64,000 nucleotides of DNA from Moorella mulderi DSM 14980. GTDB lineage: Bacteria > Bacillota > DSM-521 > Neomoorellales > Neomoorellaceae. Where the stretch lies: NCBI RefSeq assembly GCF_001594015.1, contig NZ_LTBC01000002.1, positions 310,001 through 374,000 on the forward strand. The letters are read 5' to 3'. Both the position numbers and the translations under genes were made by a program. The first letter of the stretch is position 1. Each line of letters begins with the position of its first letter. The notes beneath the pieces are model-generated. The model was not told the origin of the DNA. It searched no databases and saw nothing but the letters and a program-made list of their open reading frames with translations. Positions 27,161-34,416 of the stretch are shown here, piece by piece.

Positions 27161-27990
27161 AGCCGGTCATCGGTAAATTTAATCCCGCGAACCGTAATAT
27201 TGACAGCCTCAATTTCCAGGGCTGTCATATTTGTAATCATTGATTTTACCCGTTTTTGCGCGGCCCGTAAAAGGGGAGGCCAGTAAACACCGTAAGGAGC
27301 GGCAACCTCCAGGTTTAACACCAGATTGCCATTCCTGTTTTCCACCTGGACGCGGGGGTTGGCCAGCCCGGCAGCGGTTACCAGGTAAACAGCCAGCTGC
27401 GCCACTGCATTATGGGCAATATAGAAATGGCCCAGGGAGTTAAAGGTCGGCCGGACGGTGGTCTGTTCCACCCACAGGTTTTTCTTTTTTCCCGGCGGTG
27501 CCTGGCGCCGGCGCAAAAAAGTTTTTAACGGTTCGATAAAAGGCCCGTTAAAGCGCGGCTTGACTTCCACGGTGGGTGCCGGGATGACGTGTTTCCCCAG
27601 CTGGCTACGAATCTGCCGTGCGCGGGCAATCTCTTTCGGCGTAGCCACTTCGGTGATATCCACCCAGATGGAGGGCGGCGGCAGCTGCAGGCGGCTGGTT
27701 ATGCGCTCTGCCATTTCCCGGGAGGTGCTGATCACCAGGAGGCGCCGGGGAGTAATGGCCGCCAGTCTCTCCTGGACTTCCCGGGCGTGGTCAGGGTCGC
27801 TGAAAAGGGCCGTTCTGATGGCCCCTACCCGCGTCGGCTGTTCCTTGGCCGAAACTCCCGCCAGAATACGACTCCCCTGGATAAGCAAACCGTCGTCAAT
27901 TATGGCTTCGGCGGCATAATCCCGGGCAACTGCCAGGGCGCGGTGACTTTTGCCGCTGCCGCTGGGACCAATGAGGGCAACCACTTCCAT
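27157..27990 (-). CDS. P-loop ATPase fused to an Asp23/Gls24-like domain
   Basis: 277 residues on the minus strand. Walker A GPSGSGKS at residues 8-15. A Walker-B-like strand (RRLLVISTS, about 84-92) is weaker. The last 110 residues look like the Asp23/Gls24 envelope-stress fold, with a VYLVTAAGLANPRVQVE start and ALEIEAVNITVRGI end. A cytoplasmic protein by sequence; no membrane segment. Such a fusion suggests a nucleotide-dependent switch at the envelope or in RNA processing, but no function is established. Starts divergently from dnaD. Confidence 0.6.
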   Translation of the reverse strand: MEVVALIGPSGSGKSHRALAVARDYAAEAIIDDGLLIQGSRILAGVSAKEQPTRVGAIRTALFSDPDHAREVQERLAAITPRRLLVISTSREMAERITSRLQLPPPSIWVDITEVATPKEIARARQIRSQLGKHVIPAPTVEVKPRFNGPFIEPLKTFLRRRQAPPGKKKNLWVEQTTVRPTFNSLGHFYIAHNAVAQLAVYLVTAAGLANPRVQVENRNGNLVLNLEVAAPYGVYWPPLLRAAQKRVKSMITNMTALEIEAVNITVRGIKFTDDRL

Positions 27991-28071
27991 GGGATTTTAC
28001 CTCCATTTAACTAAGATAATTATAATCTATAATTAGCTATGAGCAATGCCCCTAACAATCCTTGATTAAAT

Positions 28072-28100
28072 TTGGCCGGGAGTATTGTCGATGGTATAAT
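28072..28100 (+). promoter_or_regulatory. Promoter of the dnaD-dnaC-like pair
   Basis: TTGGCC (28072-28077), 17-base spacer, TATAAT (28095-28100). The start codon follows at 28140. Confidence 0.55.
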
Positions 28101-28139
28101 AGAAGTACTGCTAGGAGTTACCAGGGGGGAGGGGCAGGT

Positions 28140-28886
28140 ATGGCCAGCAATGATGGTTACCAGGCGCTGGCAACAGCCATGTTAGAAGCAGGCAGTCTGG
28201 TTATCCCTGACCTGCTCGTCAAGTTTTACGCCCGGTTGGGCCTGACAGAAACGGAAATGATGGTTTTAATCCACCTCTTGCACTGGCGCCAGGTGGAGCA
28301 GGAACGTTTTCCCACCCCGGAAAAGATCAGCCAGTACATGAGCCTGGACAGCGAAGAAGTTAAGAATCTAATTGCTTCTATTATTGAAAAAAAACTCCTG
28401 GCGGTCGAACCCTATTACCATCCTTCCCTGGGCCGCTGGCAAAATACCTTTTCCTTTACACCCCTCTGGACTAAATTAATTCAACTGGCTCTAGGGGATT
28501 ACCATACAGTTACTGAGGTAAAAAAGGAAACGGCTGCCACTGCAGCCCGGCAGGGAGAGTTGTACCGGACTTTTGAAAAGGAGTTTGGCCGTCCCCTGTC
28601 TCCCCTGGAAAGCGAGCAGCTGAAAGCCTGGTGCCAGGATGACCAGGTGCCGGTCGAATTATTACAGGAAGCCTTGCGCCGGGCCGTATTAAGGGGCATC
28701 GTCAACTTCCGTTATATCGACTCCATTTTAAGGGACTGGCAGCGCCATAATATCCGTACCGTTGCCGAAGCTATGGCCTATGATGAAAAGGTAAAAACAA
28801 AGAAAACCCGTTCTACTCGCCCTGCCAGTTCTTCTACCAGGAAGGATAAATACCGCGATCTTTACCGGCTTAACCCGGAAGGTTAA
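28140..28886 (+). CDS. dnaD: DnaD-family replication initiation protein
   Basis: 248 residues from ATG 28140 (GGGGGGAGGGG upstream). The N-terminal winged-helix part contains LLVKFYARLGLTETEMMVL, the DnaD N-domain signature. The C-terminal DnaB/DnaD-like domain (about 135-210) ends with the conserved FRYIDSILRDW (YxxxIL..W), which binds ssDNA. A basic Ser/Thr-rich tail follows. Together with the downstream ATPase it likely loads the replicative helicase. Confidence 0.88.
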   Translation: MASNDGYQALATAMLEAGSLVIPDLLVKFYARLGLTETEMMVLIHLLHWRQVEQERFPTPEKISQYMSLDSEEVKNLIASIIEKKLLAVEPYYHPSLGRWQNTFSFTPLWTKLIQLALGDYHTVTEVKKETAATAARQGELYRTFEKEFGRPLSPLESEQLKAWCQDDQVPVELLQEALRRAVLRGIVNFRYIDSILRDWQRHNIRTVAEAMAYDEKVKTKKTRSTRPASSSTRKDKYRDLYRLNPEG

Positions 28887-28907
28887 GGGAGGGTTACAGG
28901 CCTGCCC

Positions 28908-29720
28908 ATGGAAAGGATACATATTCCAGCTCAATTAATTATGAAAAATAAAGGCCAGGAAGGGCCGCTGGAGTTGCCGGCTTACCAGTGCTCCCTGTGC
29001 CAGGACCGGGGCCTCATCATCCGCGACGGCCGGGCTTACCGCTGCCGTTGCATGCAGCAAAAGGCCTGGCAAAACCGCCTGCGGGCAGCCAACCTGGCAC
29101 CCCAGTTGAGCAGGTACACCTTCCAGAACTTTGACCTGAAGTATTACTCCCGTACCTTAAACGATGAACTTACGGGTACTACTTATTACGAAAGCGCGCG
29201 CCGCTGCCTGGAAGCAGCCCGGCGTTTCGTCGCCACCTACCGCCAGGAAACCCGTGGCCGCGGCCTCTTTATCTTCGGGCCAGTGGGTAGCGGCAAGACC
29301 TTCCTGGCCGCTGCCATTGCCAATGCCTTAACGGCCGCCGGTCGCGAAGTTCTTTTTACCGTTGTTCCTGATTTGCTGGATGCCATCCGGGCCACCTATG
29401 ACCGCCGGCCCCAGGACGGCAGTCAAACGGAACTGGAACTCATCGATACGGCCCGTAAAGTAGCTGTCCTGATCCTTGATGACCTGGGTGCCCACAATTA
29501 TACCGACTGGACCTGTAATAAAATTTATTCCTTGATAAACTATCGTTTAATCAACGAACTGCCGACGGTGGTAACCAGTAACCTGGACTTAAAGGCCCTG
29601 GAAGATTACCTGGGCGAGCGGACAACTTCCCGCCTGGTCCAGCTCTGCCAGTCCTATCACTTACCCGTGGCTGAAGACATCCGCTGCGTTATCAGCCGCG
29701 AAGGCGTCACCAAAAAGTGA
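28908..29720 (+). CDS. DnaC/IstB-like AAA+ helicase loader
   Basis: 270 residues. A zinc-finger-like N-terminus (CSLCQDRG and YRCRC, about 27-46) precedes an AAA+ core with FGPVGSGKT (Walker A, about 119-127), LILDDLG (Walker B) and VVTSNLDLKAL (sensor 1). Typical of DnaI/DnaC loaders of Firmicutes. It lies 21 bases after dnaD, which fits a helicase-loading role and not an IS21 istB. Start ATG is weakly supported by GGGAGGG 13 bases ahead. Confidence 0.85.
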   Translation: MERIHIPAQLIMKNKGQEGPLELPAYQCSLCQDRGLIIRDGRAYRCRCMQQKAWQNRLRAANLAPQLSRYTFQNFDLKYYSRTLNDELTGTTYYESARRCLEAARRFVATYRQETRGRGLFIFGPVGSGKTFLAAAIANALTAAGREVLFTVVPDLLDAIRATYDRRPQDGSQTELELIDTARKVAVLILDDLGAHNYTDWTCNKIYSLINYRLINELPTVVTSNLDLKALEDYLGERTTSRLVQLCQSYHLPVAEDIRCVISREGVTKK

Positions 29721-29742
29721 GCCTTTTTTCTTTGCCACCCCA

Positions 29743-29771
29743 TTGACATTGATTCTCATTTGCCGTAAGAT
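29743..29771 (+). promoter_or_regulatory. Sigma-A promoter of feoAB
   Basis: TTGACA (29743-29748), 17-base spacer, TAAGAT (29766-29771). The spacer contains TGATTCTCATTTG, resembling a Fur-box half. Confidence 0.7.
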
Positions 29772-29785
29772 ATTTATAGAAGCTC

Positions 29786-29804
29786 ATTGATAATCTTTAT
29801 CAAT
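29786..29804. promoter_or_regulatory. Fur-box-like palindrome in the feoAB leader
   Basis: ATTGATAA-TCT-TTATCAAT is a perfect 19-bp inverted repeat, the length and A/T pattern of a Fur box. It lies just downstream of the predicted transcription start, where iron-bound Fur would block transcription. It could instead bind another FUR-family or DtxR-like regulator. Confidence 0.6.
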
Positions 29805-29868
29805 TACTTGGCTGGCATCAAGCAAAAATTCTCGCATAAGAATTTAGGGTAGCAGGGAGGGAAAGATC

Positions 29869-30147
29869 ATGACCCTGGATGAAGCTAGAGAAGGACAGCG
29901 TTGTCGCATCCTCGCCCTGCCAGGACGGGGCATTCGCGCCCAGGCCATCCGCTTCGGCATCAGTGAAGGAGAACTCATCACCTGTACCAGCGTCATTCCC
30001 GGGGGCCCCATTATTGTGGCCAAAAACCGCCAGGAAATAGCTATCGGTAGGGGCCTGGCCCAAAAAATCACCGTTGAACCTGTCCCCGCCCCGCATCCGG
30101 TTAAATCCCCGGCAAGGAGGCGTGCCTATGGCCTGCCACGATCTTAA
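29869..30147 (+). CDS. feoA: FeoA, ferrous iron transport accessory protein
   Basis: 92 residues, an SH3-like FeoA domain (about 1-70) with the family pattern GQRCRI, RGIRAQAIRFGI and EGELITC, plus a short Pro-rich tail. ATG follows GGGAGGG. Its last 20 bases overlap feoB, whose start lies inside it. FeoA binds FeoB on the cytoplasmic side and is needed for Fe(II) uptake. Confidence 0.88.
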   Translation: MTLDEAREGQRCRILALPGRGIRAQAIRFGISEGELITCTSVIPGGPIIVAKNRQEIAIGRGLAQKITVEPVPAPHPVKSPARRRAYGLPRS

Positions 30148-31972
30148 CCGTGAGTTAAATATACCTGCGGGCGTCCGCAAGATAGTCCTGGCCGGTAATC
30201 CCAATGTCGGCAAATCGGTCTTTTTCAACGCCTTCACCGGCCTGTACGTGGATGTTTCCAACTTTCCCGGTACCACCCTGGAAATCAGCCATGCCCGGGT
30301 AGGAAATGACTTTATTTTGGACACGCCCGGTGTCTATGGCGTTTCTTCCTTTAACGAAGAAGAAAAAGTAGCCCGGGACGTCATCCTGGCAGCCGACATC
30401 GTCATTAACGTCGTTGATGCCGTCCACCTGGACCGGGACCTTTTCCTCACCCAGCAGATCATTGATATGGGTATTCCCATGGTAGTCGCCCTGAACATGA
30501 TCGATGAAGCGGCCCGCCAGGGGATCAAGATCGATGTTCAGAAAATGGAGGAGCTGCTGGGGGTACCGGTTATCCCTACGGTAGCGATAAAAAAGCAGGG
30601 GTTTGAGGAGATCAAACAGGCCGTTGCCCGCGCCCGCAAAGGCCATAGCCTGCCCGAGCTGGAGGAAATGTTGCCCCTGCTGGAAAAAAAGACCCGCAAC
30701 CGGGCTGAAGCTTTACTTATCCTTGAAGGTGACCCTTTTGTCGCCGCCCGCCACCGGGTAAAACCCATGGACAGGCAGGAAGAGATCTACCTGGCCCGGC
30801 GGCGCCGGGTTGATGCCATAGTAGCGGCAGTGGTCCAGGAAACTAATACCGGGGCTTCCTGGAGCACCCGCCTCAGCCGCTGGATGATGCTGCCCCTGAC
30901 GGGTATTCCCCTGCTGGCTTTAACACTATGGATACTCTATGAATTTATTGGCGTCTTTGTGGCCCAGACAGTGGTGGGCATCACGGAAGAAGGCATCATG
31001 CAAGGCTATTATGAACCATTTATCCGTAACCTTATCGGTTCCTGGCTACCACCATCTTCCATCCCAGGTGCCCTTTTAATAGGTGAATTTGGCATCCTTA
31101 CCATGACGGTAACTTACATTCTGGGCCTGTTGCTTCCCCTGGTCCTGGGATTTTACCTGAGCCTGTCGGCCCTGGAGGATTCCGGTTACCTGCCCCGGAT
31201 AGCCGTCCTGGTGGACCGGGTCCTCATGCGCCTGGGGTTAAATGGCCGCGGTATTATCCCCATTATCCTGGGGTTTGGGTGTGTCACCGCGGCTACCATT
31301 ACCACTCGTTTGCTGGCCAGTCAAAGGGAACGCCGCATTGCCACTTTCTTGCTGGCCATGGCCATACCCTGTTCAGCCCAGCTGGCGGTAATTACCAGCA
31401 TGCTGGGACGCCTGGGACCCGGTTATACCTTCCTGTATGTCATTCTGGTGGCCAGTATTTTAGTTCTTGCCGGGACGGCCTTAAACTGGCTTTTACCCGG
31501 TAAACCCAGCGATCTTTTAATTGACGTGCCGCCCCTAAGGTTGCCCCAACCTGTTAATGTCCTGAAAAAGACGGCTACCAGGACGAGAAACTTTATCCAG
31601 GAAGCTACCCCCTTATTTGCCGGCGGTGCCCTCCTCATCGGTATTTTGCAGGTTACCGGCCTTTTAGACACTTTGCAAAATTGGCTTTCGCCCCTTACAG
31701 TCAACTGGCTGCAGCTTCCTAAAGAAACGGCCACCGCCTTTATCATGGGTTTTGTCCGCCGGGATTTCGGCGCTGCCGGTCTTTATAGCCTCCCCCTGAC
31801 ACCGGCCCAGTCCCTGGTTGCCCTGGTGACCATCACCATCTTTGTCCCCTGTATTGCCTCGGCCCTGGTAATCTTTAAAGAGCGCGGCTGGCGGGAAGGG
31901 ATCATCATCTGGCCGACAATCCTCTTCCTGGCCTTCCTGATCGGTGGGATAATATCCCGGATTTTGATTTAA
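30128..31972 (+). CDS. feoB: FeoB, GTP-driven Fe(II) transporter
   Basis: 614 residues from ATG 30128 (AAGGAGG upstream). G domain motifs: GNPNVGKS (G1, about 23-30), SNFPGTT (G2 region), DTPGVY (G3), NMID (G4). A GDI-like helical linker follows to about 245, then two Gate regions and about eight membrane helices. It imports Fe(II) across the cytoplasmic membrane for the many Fe-S enzymes upstream in this window. Somewhat shorter than Gram-negative FeoB because the C-terminal Cys tail is absent; a separate Cys-rich gene follows. Confidence 0.92.
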   Translation: MACHDLNRELNIPAGVRKIVLAGNPNVGKSVFFNAFTGLYVDVSNFPGTTLEISHARVGNDFILDTPGVYGVSSFNEEEKVARDVILAADIVINVVDAVHLDRDLFLTQQIIDMGIPMVVALNMIDEAARQGIKIDVQKMEELLGVPVIPTVAIKKQGFEEIKQAVARARKGHSLPELEEMLPLLEKKTRNRAEALLILEGDPFVAARHRVKPMDRQEEIYLARRRRVDAIVAAVVQETNTGASWSTRLSRWMMLPLTGIPLLALTLWILYEFIGVFVAQTVVGITEEGIMQGYYEPFIRNLIGSWLPPSSIPGALLIGEFGILTMTVTYILGLLLPLVLGFYLSLSALEDSGYLPRIAVLVDRVLMRLGLNGRGIIPIILGFGCVTAATITTRLLASQRERRIATFLLAMAIPCSAQLAVITSMLGRLGPGYTFLYVILVASILVLAGTALNWLLPGKPSDLLIDVPPLRLPQPVNVLKKTATRTRNFIQEATPLFAGGALLIGILQVTGLLDTLQNWLSPLTVNWLQLPKETATAFIMGFVRRDFGAAGLYSLPLTPAQSLVALVTITIFVPCIASALVIFKERGWREGIIIWPTILFLAFLIGGIISRILI

Positions 31973-31993
31973 GACGGTAAGGAGGAAAGAGAT

Positions 31994-32158
31994 ATGGTAA
32001 CCAGTTGCTCCCAGAAATGCCCCCGCTGCGGCTACCCTGTTAGTGACCCCCGGCAGGTACGTTGCCCCCGCTGCCGGACCCTGCTCGCCGGCACCTGTCA
32101 GGGTCACTGCCAGGGTTGTTTCTTAAAGGGCCGGCCAGCCAAAAAGAAGGTCACATAA
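31994..32158 (+). CDS. Small Cys-rich zinc-ribbon protein downstream of feoB
   Basis: 54 residues with AAGGAGGAAAG ahead of ATG. Two CPRC knuckles (CPRCGY and CPRCRT, about 9-28) form a zinc ribbon, followed by a second Cys cluster, CQGHCQGC (about 35-42), and a Lys-rich end. It starts 21 bases after feoB and is likely co-transcribed. Possibly a FeoC-like or iron/zinc-sensing partner; no membrane segment, so it differs from the FeoB-associated Cys-rich membrane proteins. Confidence 0.65.
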   Translation: MVTSCSQKCPRCGYPVSDPRQVRCPRCRTLLAGTCQGHCQGCFLKGRPAKKKVT

Positions 32159-32189
32159 ATTTAAGATTGCGAATATATACCATCCCCCC

Positions 32190-32218
32190 TTGCGTTTTCC
32201 GCCGAATGGTTCTATAAT
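32190..32218 (+). promoter_or_regulatory. Promoter of pduL
   Basis: TTGCGT (32190-32195), 17-base spacer, TATAAT (32213-32218); start codon 75 bases on. Confidence 0.6.
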
Positions 32219-32292
32219 GAGGTTGAACGGTTGATATCCGGTCCTGAATGGTTGTTATGGACAGCCGGGATGAGTAAGGGGGAGGAGTTAAA

Positions 32293-32907
32293 ATGCAAGA
32301 ATTCCTGCTTGAAACGCCGGTAGGCGTATCCGGGCGGCATGTGCATCTCACCAAAGAACATCTCCAGGCTCTCTTTGGACCAGGCTATGAACTAACCAAA
32401 GTAAGGGATCTGGGCCAACCGGGTGAATTTGCTGCCAAAGAAACAGTTACCGTAGTAGGGCCCAAGGGTGTCCTGGAAAAGGTGCGGATCATCGGTCCCC
32501 TCCGTTCTTACAGCCAGGTAGAATTATCCCGGACCGATTGTTTTAAACTTGGTGTTAACCCTCCCGTTCGCGACTCAGGAGATCATGAAGGTTCTCCCGG
32601 ATGTGTCCTCGTCGGGCCAGCAGGGGTAGTTACCCTTAACCGGGGCGTCATAATTGCCCTGCGCCACATTCATATGCACACTAATGATGCCAGGCGTTAC
32701 GGACTAAAGGATAAGGATAGGGTAAATGTCCTGGTAGGAGGCGAACGCGGCCTGATTTTCCAGAACGTCCTGGTACGGGTCCATCCCAATTACCGCCTGG
32801 AGTTCCATGTCGATACCGACGAAGCCAACGCCTGCCTTTTAAATAATAACGATATCGTCCAGGTGCTGGCACCCGCGGCAGAAAAAGTCCTGACCATGGC
32901 CGGTTAA
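32293..32907 (+). CDS. pduL: PduL-type phosphate acyltransferase (phosphotransacetylase)
   Basis: 204 residues. Zn-binding His-rich motifs: SGRHVHLT (about 14-21), ALRHIHMHTNDA (about 122-133) and FHVDTDEANAC (about 173-183). Converts acetyl-CoA and Pi to acetyl-phosphate; in Moorella, which lacks classical Pta, PduL enzymes fill that step before acetate kinase. It lacks an obvious N-terminal encapsulation peptide and no microcompartment genes adjoin, so a cytosolic metabolic role downstream of the acs operon is likely. Confidence 0.9.
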   Translation: MQEFLLETPVGVSGRHVHLTKEHLQALFGPGYELTKVRDLGQPGEFAAKETVTVVGPKGVLEKVRIIGPLRSYSQVELSRTDCFKLGVNPPVRDSGDHEGSPGCVLVGPAGVVTLNRGVIIALRHIHMHTNDARRYGLKDKDRVNVLVGGERGLIFQNVLVRVHPNYRLEFHVDTDEANACLLNNNDIVQVLAPAAEKVLTMAG

Positions 32908-32948
32908 TACCAGCTTGGTGATAAATGTCGCGTTAAACCATCGTTCGC

Positions 32949-32980
32949 AAAGCTCCTCTAAAGGGGCTTTTATTTTTTAC
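32949..32980 (+). terminator. Terminator after pduL
   Basis: AAAGCTCC pairs with GGGGCTTT (one G-U) around a six-base loop; TTTTATTTTTT follows. Confidence 0.75.
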
Positions 32981-33054
32981 AGGACTGGCCGGCCACCGGC
33001 AGGATTTTACAGTGTAAAAGCGAAAAAATAAATGTAAAGGAGGTGCGGTCAGTT

Positions 33055-33252
33055 ATGAAGATACCAGTTTGTGACCGCTGCAAAGCCAGGAACGTCGAGG
33101 GCATTATCTGTCACCATTGCGATACTGCCTATTGTTACGACTGCCTGGAAACAAATCCCCCTGACATGCGCATCTGTCCCACCTGCGGCCTGTTCCTGTG
33201 CAACGAATGTTATGAGGGCATGATTGAATGTGACCTTGCCACCCGCAAATAA
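33055..33252 (+). CDS. Small zinc-finger protein (RING-like Cys spacing)
   Basis: 65 residues from ATG 33055, chosen because AAAGGAGGTG precedes it; an in-frame GTG at 33043 overlaps that ribosome site. Ten Cys and two adjacent His occur as CDRC, CHHC, CYDC, CPTC and CNEC, enough for two or three Zn sites in a cross-brace-like order. Bacterial function unknown; probably protein or nucleic-acid binding. Monocistronic, with its own terminator. Confidence 0.7.
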   Translation: MKIPVCDRCKARNVEGIICHHCDTAYCYDCLETNPPDMRICPTCGLFLCNECYEGMIECDLATRK

Positions 33253-33277
33253 CCCGCTGAAAGCGGGTTTTTTATTT
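33251..33277 (+). terminator. Terminator of the small zinc-finger gene
   Basis: AACCCGC/GCGGGTT stem, five-base loop, T-rich tail; it overlaps the stop codon. Confidence 0.85.
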
Positions 33278-33284
33278 CTTTCCC

Positions 33285-33339
33285 TTGACATCGCTCCCTA
33301 AAGCAAACTAAAATTAAAACATAGTGAAAACCCTTTTCA
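33285..33339 (+). promoter_or_regulatory. Promoter and probable operator of the first iclR gene
   Basis: TTGACA (33285-33290), 18-base spacer, TAAAAT (33309-33314). At the expected start point lies ACATAGTGAAAA (33319-33330), shared exactly with the palindrome before the downstream enzyme gene (34264-34282), and the inverted repeat TGAAAA-CCC-TTTTCA (33325-33339). This looks like autoregulation. Confidence 0.6.
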
Positions 33340-33410
33340 TCATTTAAAAATAAATGCTAGATATCCTATGGTAACCGGCAGTATATCTAGTTGCAAAGGA
33401 GACCATTCAT

Positions 33411-34214
33411 ATGGCCAGAGAAAAAGTCAACGGTGAAGAGAGCAAGACCGTCCAGGCAGTTGAAAGGGCTTTAGCCATTATGGATGCCCTGGCCGAAGCC
33501 GGTGTACCCATGGCCATCAGCGACCTGGCCGATAAGGTCCAGTTAAATATAAGTACCGTCCACCGCATCCTCAGCACCCTCATTGTCAAAGGTTACATCG
33601 AGCAGGAACCGGATACAAGCCGTTACAAACTGGGCTTAAAACTCTTTGCCATGGGGAAAACCGCCCTTTATGCCCAGGACCTGCAAACCATCGGCCGGCC
33701 CTTCCTGGAAGAGCTGGTACGGCGCTGCAATGAAACCGCCAACCTGGCCATCCTCGACGGCCGGGACGTGGTTTACATCGATCAAGTGGAATCCAACAAT
33801 ATCGTCATTGTCCGCATGTTTGCCAGGGTGGGCAGCCGCGGCCCGGCCCACGCTACCGGTTCCGGTAAAATGCTCCTTAGTTCATTAAGTGATGACGAGC
33901 TGGATAAACTCTTTGCCGGCGTCCAGCTGGAGCAGTATACGAGTGAAACAATCACCGATGTAGCCATCCTGAAAAAGGAACTGCAGCGCATCCGGCGCCA
34001 GGGTTATGCCATTGACCTGGGGGAAAGGGATGAAAATGTCCGTTGCGTGGCTGCGCCTATCCGTAACCATGAAGGTAAAGTGGTGGCCGCCATCAGCGTT
34101 TCCGGGCCTGATACCAGGATTACCAATTATTATTTAAATAATGAGCTGGTGGATATCGTCCTTAGCGTAGCCCGGGAGATGTCCAAACGTTTAGGATACG
34201 CAGGTGAAGATTAG
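33411..34214 (+). CDS. IclR-family regulator 1
   Basis: 267 residues. N-terminal winged HTH (about 15-80: ALAIMDALAE, INISTVHRIL-type recognition helix, RYKLGLKLF wing), linker helix, then the GAF-like IclR effector domain (about 90-260) with NLAILDGRDVVYIDQ, GSGKMLLS and ENVRCVAAPI motifs. Start ATG follows CAAAGGAG. It is clearly paralogous to the gene at 36126, and the pair flanks the FMN enzyme gene. It is the likely binder of the TTTCAC-ATA-GTGAAA operators. Confidence 0.9.
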   Translation: MAREKVNGEESKTVQAVERALAIMDALAEAGVPMAISDLADKVQLNISTVHRILSTLIVKGYIEQEPDTSRYKLGLKLFAMGKTALYAQDLQTIGRPFLEELVRRCNETANLAILDGRDVVYIDQVESNNIVIVRMFARVGSRGPAHATGSGKMLLSSLSDDELDKLFAGVQLEQYTSETITDVAILKKELQRIRRQGYAIDLGERDENVRCVAAPIRNHEGKVVAAISVSGPDTRITNYYLNNELVDIVLSVAREMSKRLGYAGED

Positions 34215-34263
34215 GGTTTAACTCCAGCGCCAGTAATGTATACAAGATTCCAGGCACTTCGTT

Positions 34264-34282
34264 TTTTTCACATAGTGAAAAA
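34264..34282. promoter_or_regulatory. IclR-type operator, perfect 19-bp palindrome
   Basis: TTTTTCAC-ATA-GTGAAAAA lies 8 bases upstream of the -35 box at 34291. Its right half is repeated at the start point of iclR 1. Position just upstream of -35 is compatible with activation of the enzyme gene. Confidence 0.65.
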
Positions 34283-34290
34283 TCCTTTCG

Positions 34291-34319
34291 TTGACAAGTA
34301 TAATCCCCCTAACTAAAAT
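34291..34319 (+). promoter_or_regulatory. Promoter of the FMN glutamate-synthase-like gene
   Basis: TTGACA (34291-34296), 17-base spacer, TAAAAT (34314-34319). A leader of about 90 nt follows with no clear known riboswitch. Confidence 0.7.
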
Positions 34320-34416
34320 TAAATCCAGGGGCTGCGAAAATGGCTTTCACCATATGATAAGGGACTATCGCTGCGGTGGAAGCAAAAATTTATTAGAAGT
34401 GGGGGATTAACAAGAG

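Noticed and set aside
28908-29720. IS21 IstB assignment for the DnaC-like ATPase
   Set aside because: It follows dnaD in the same operon, has an N-terminal zinc finger, and no istA adjoins; the IS21 relic at 55407 is far away.
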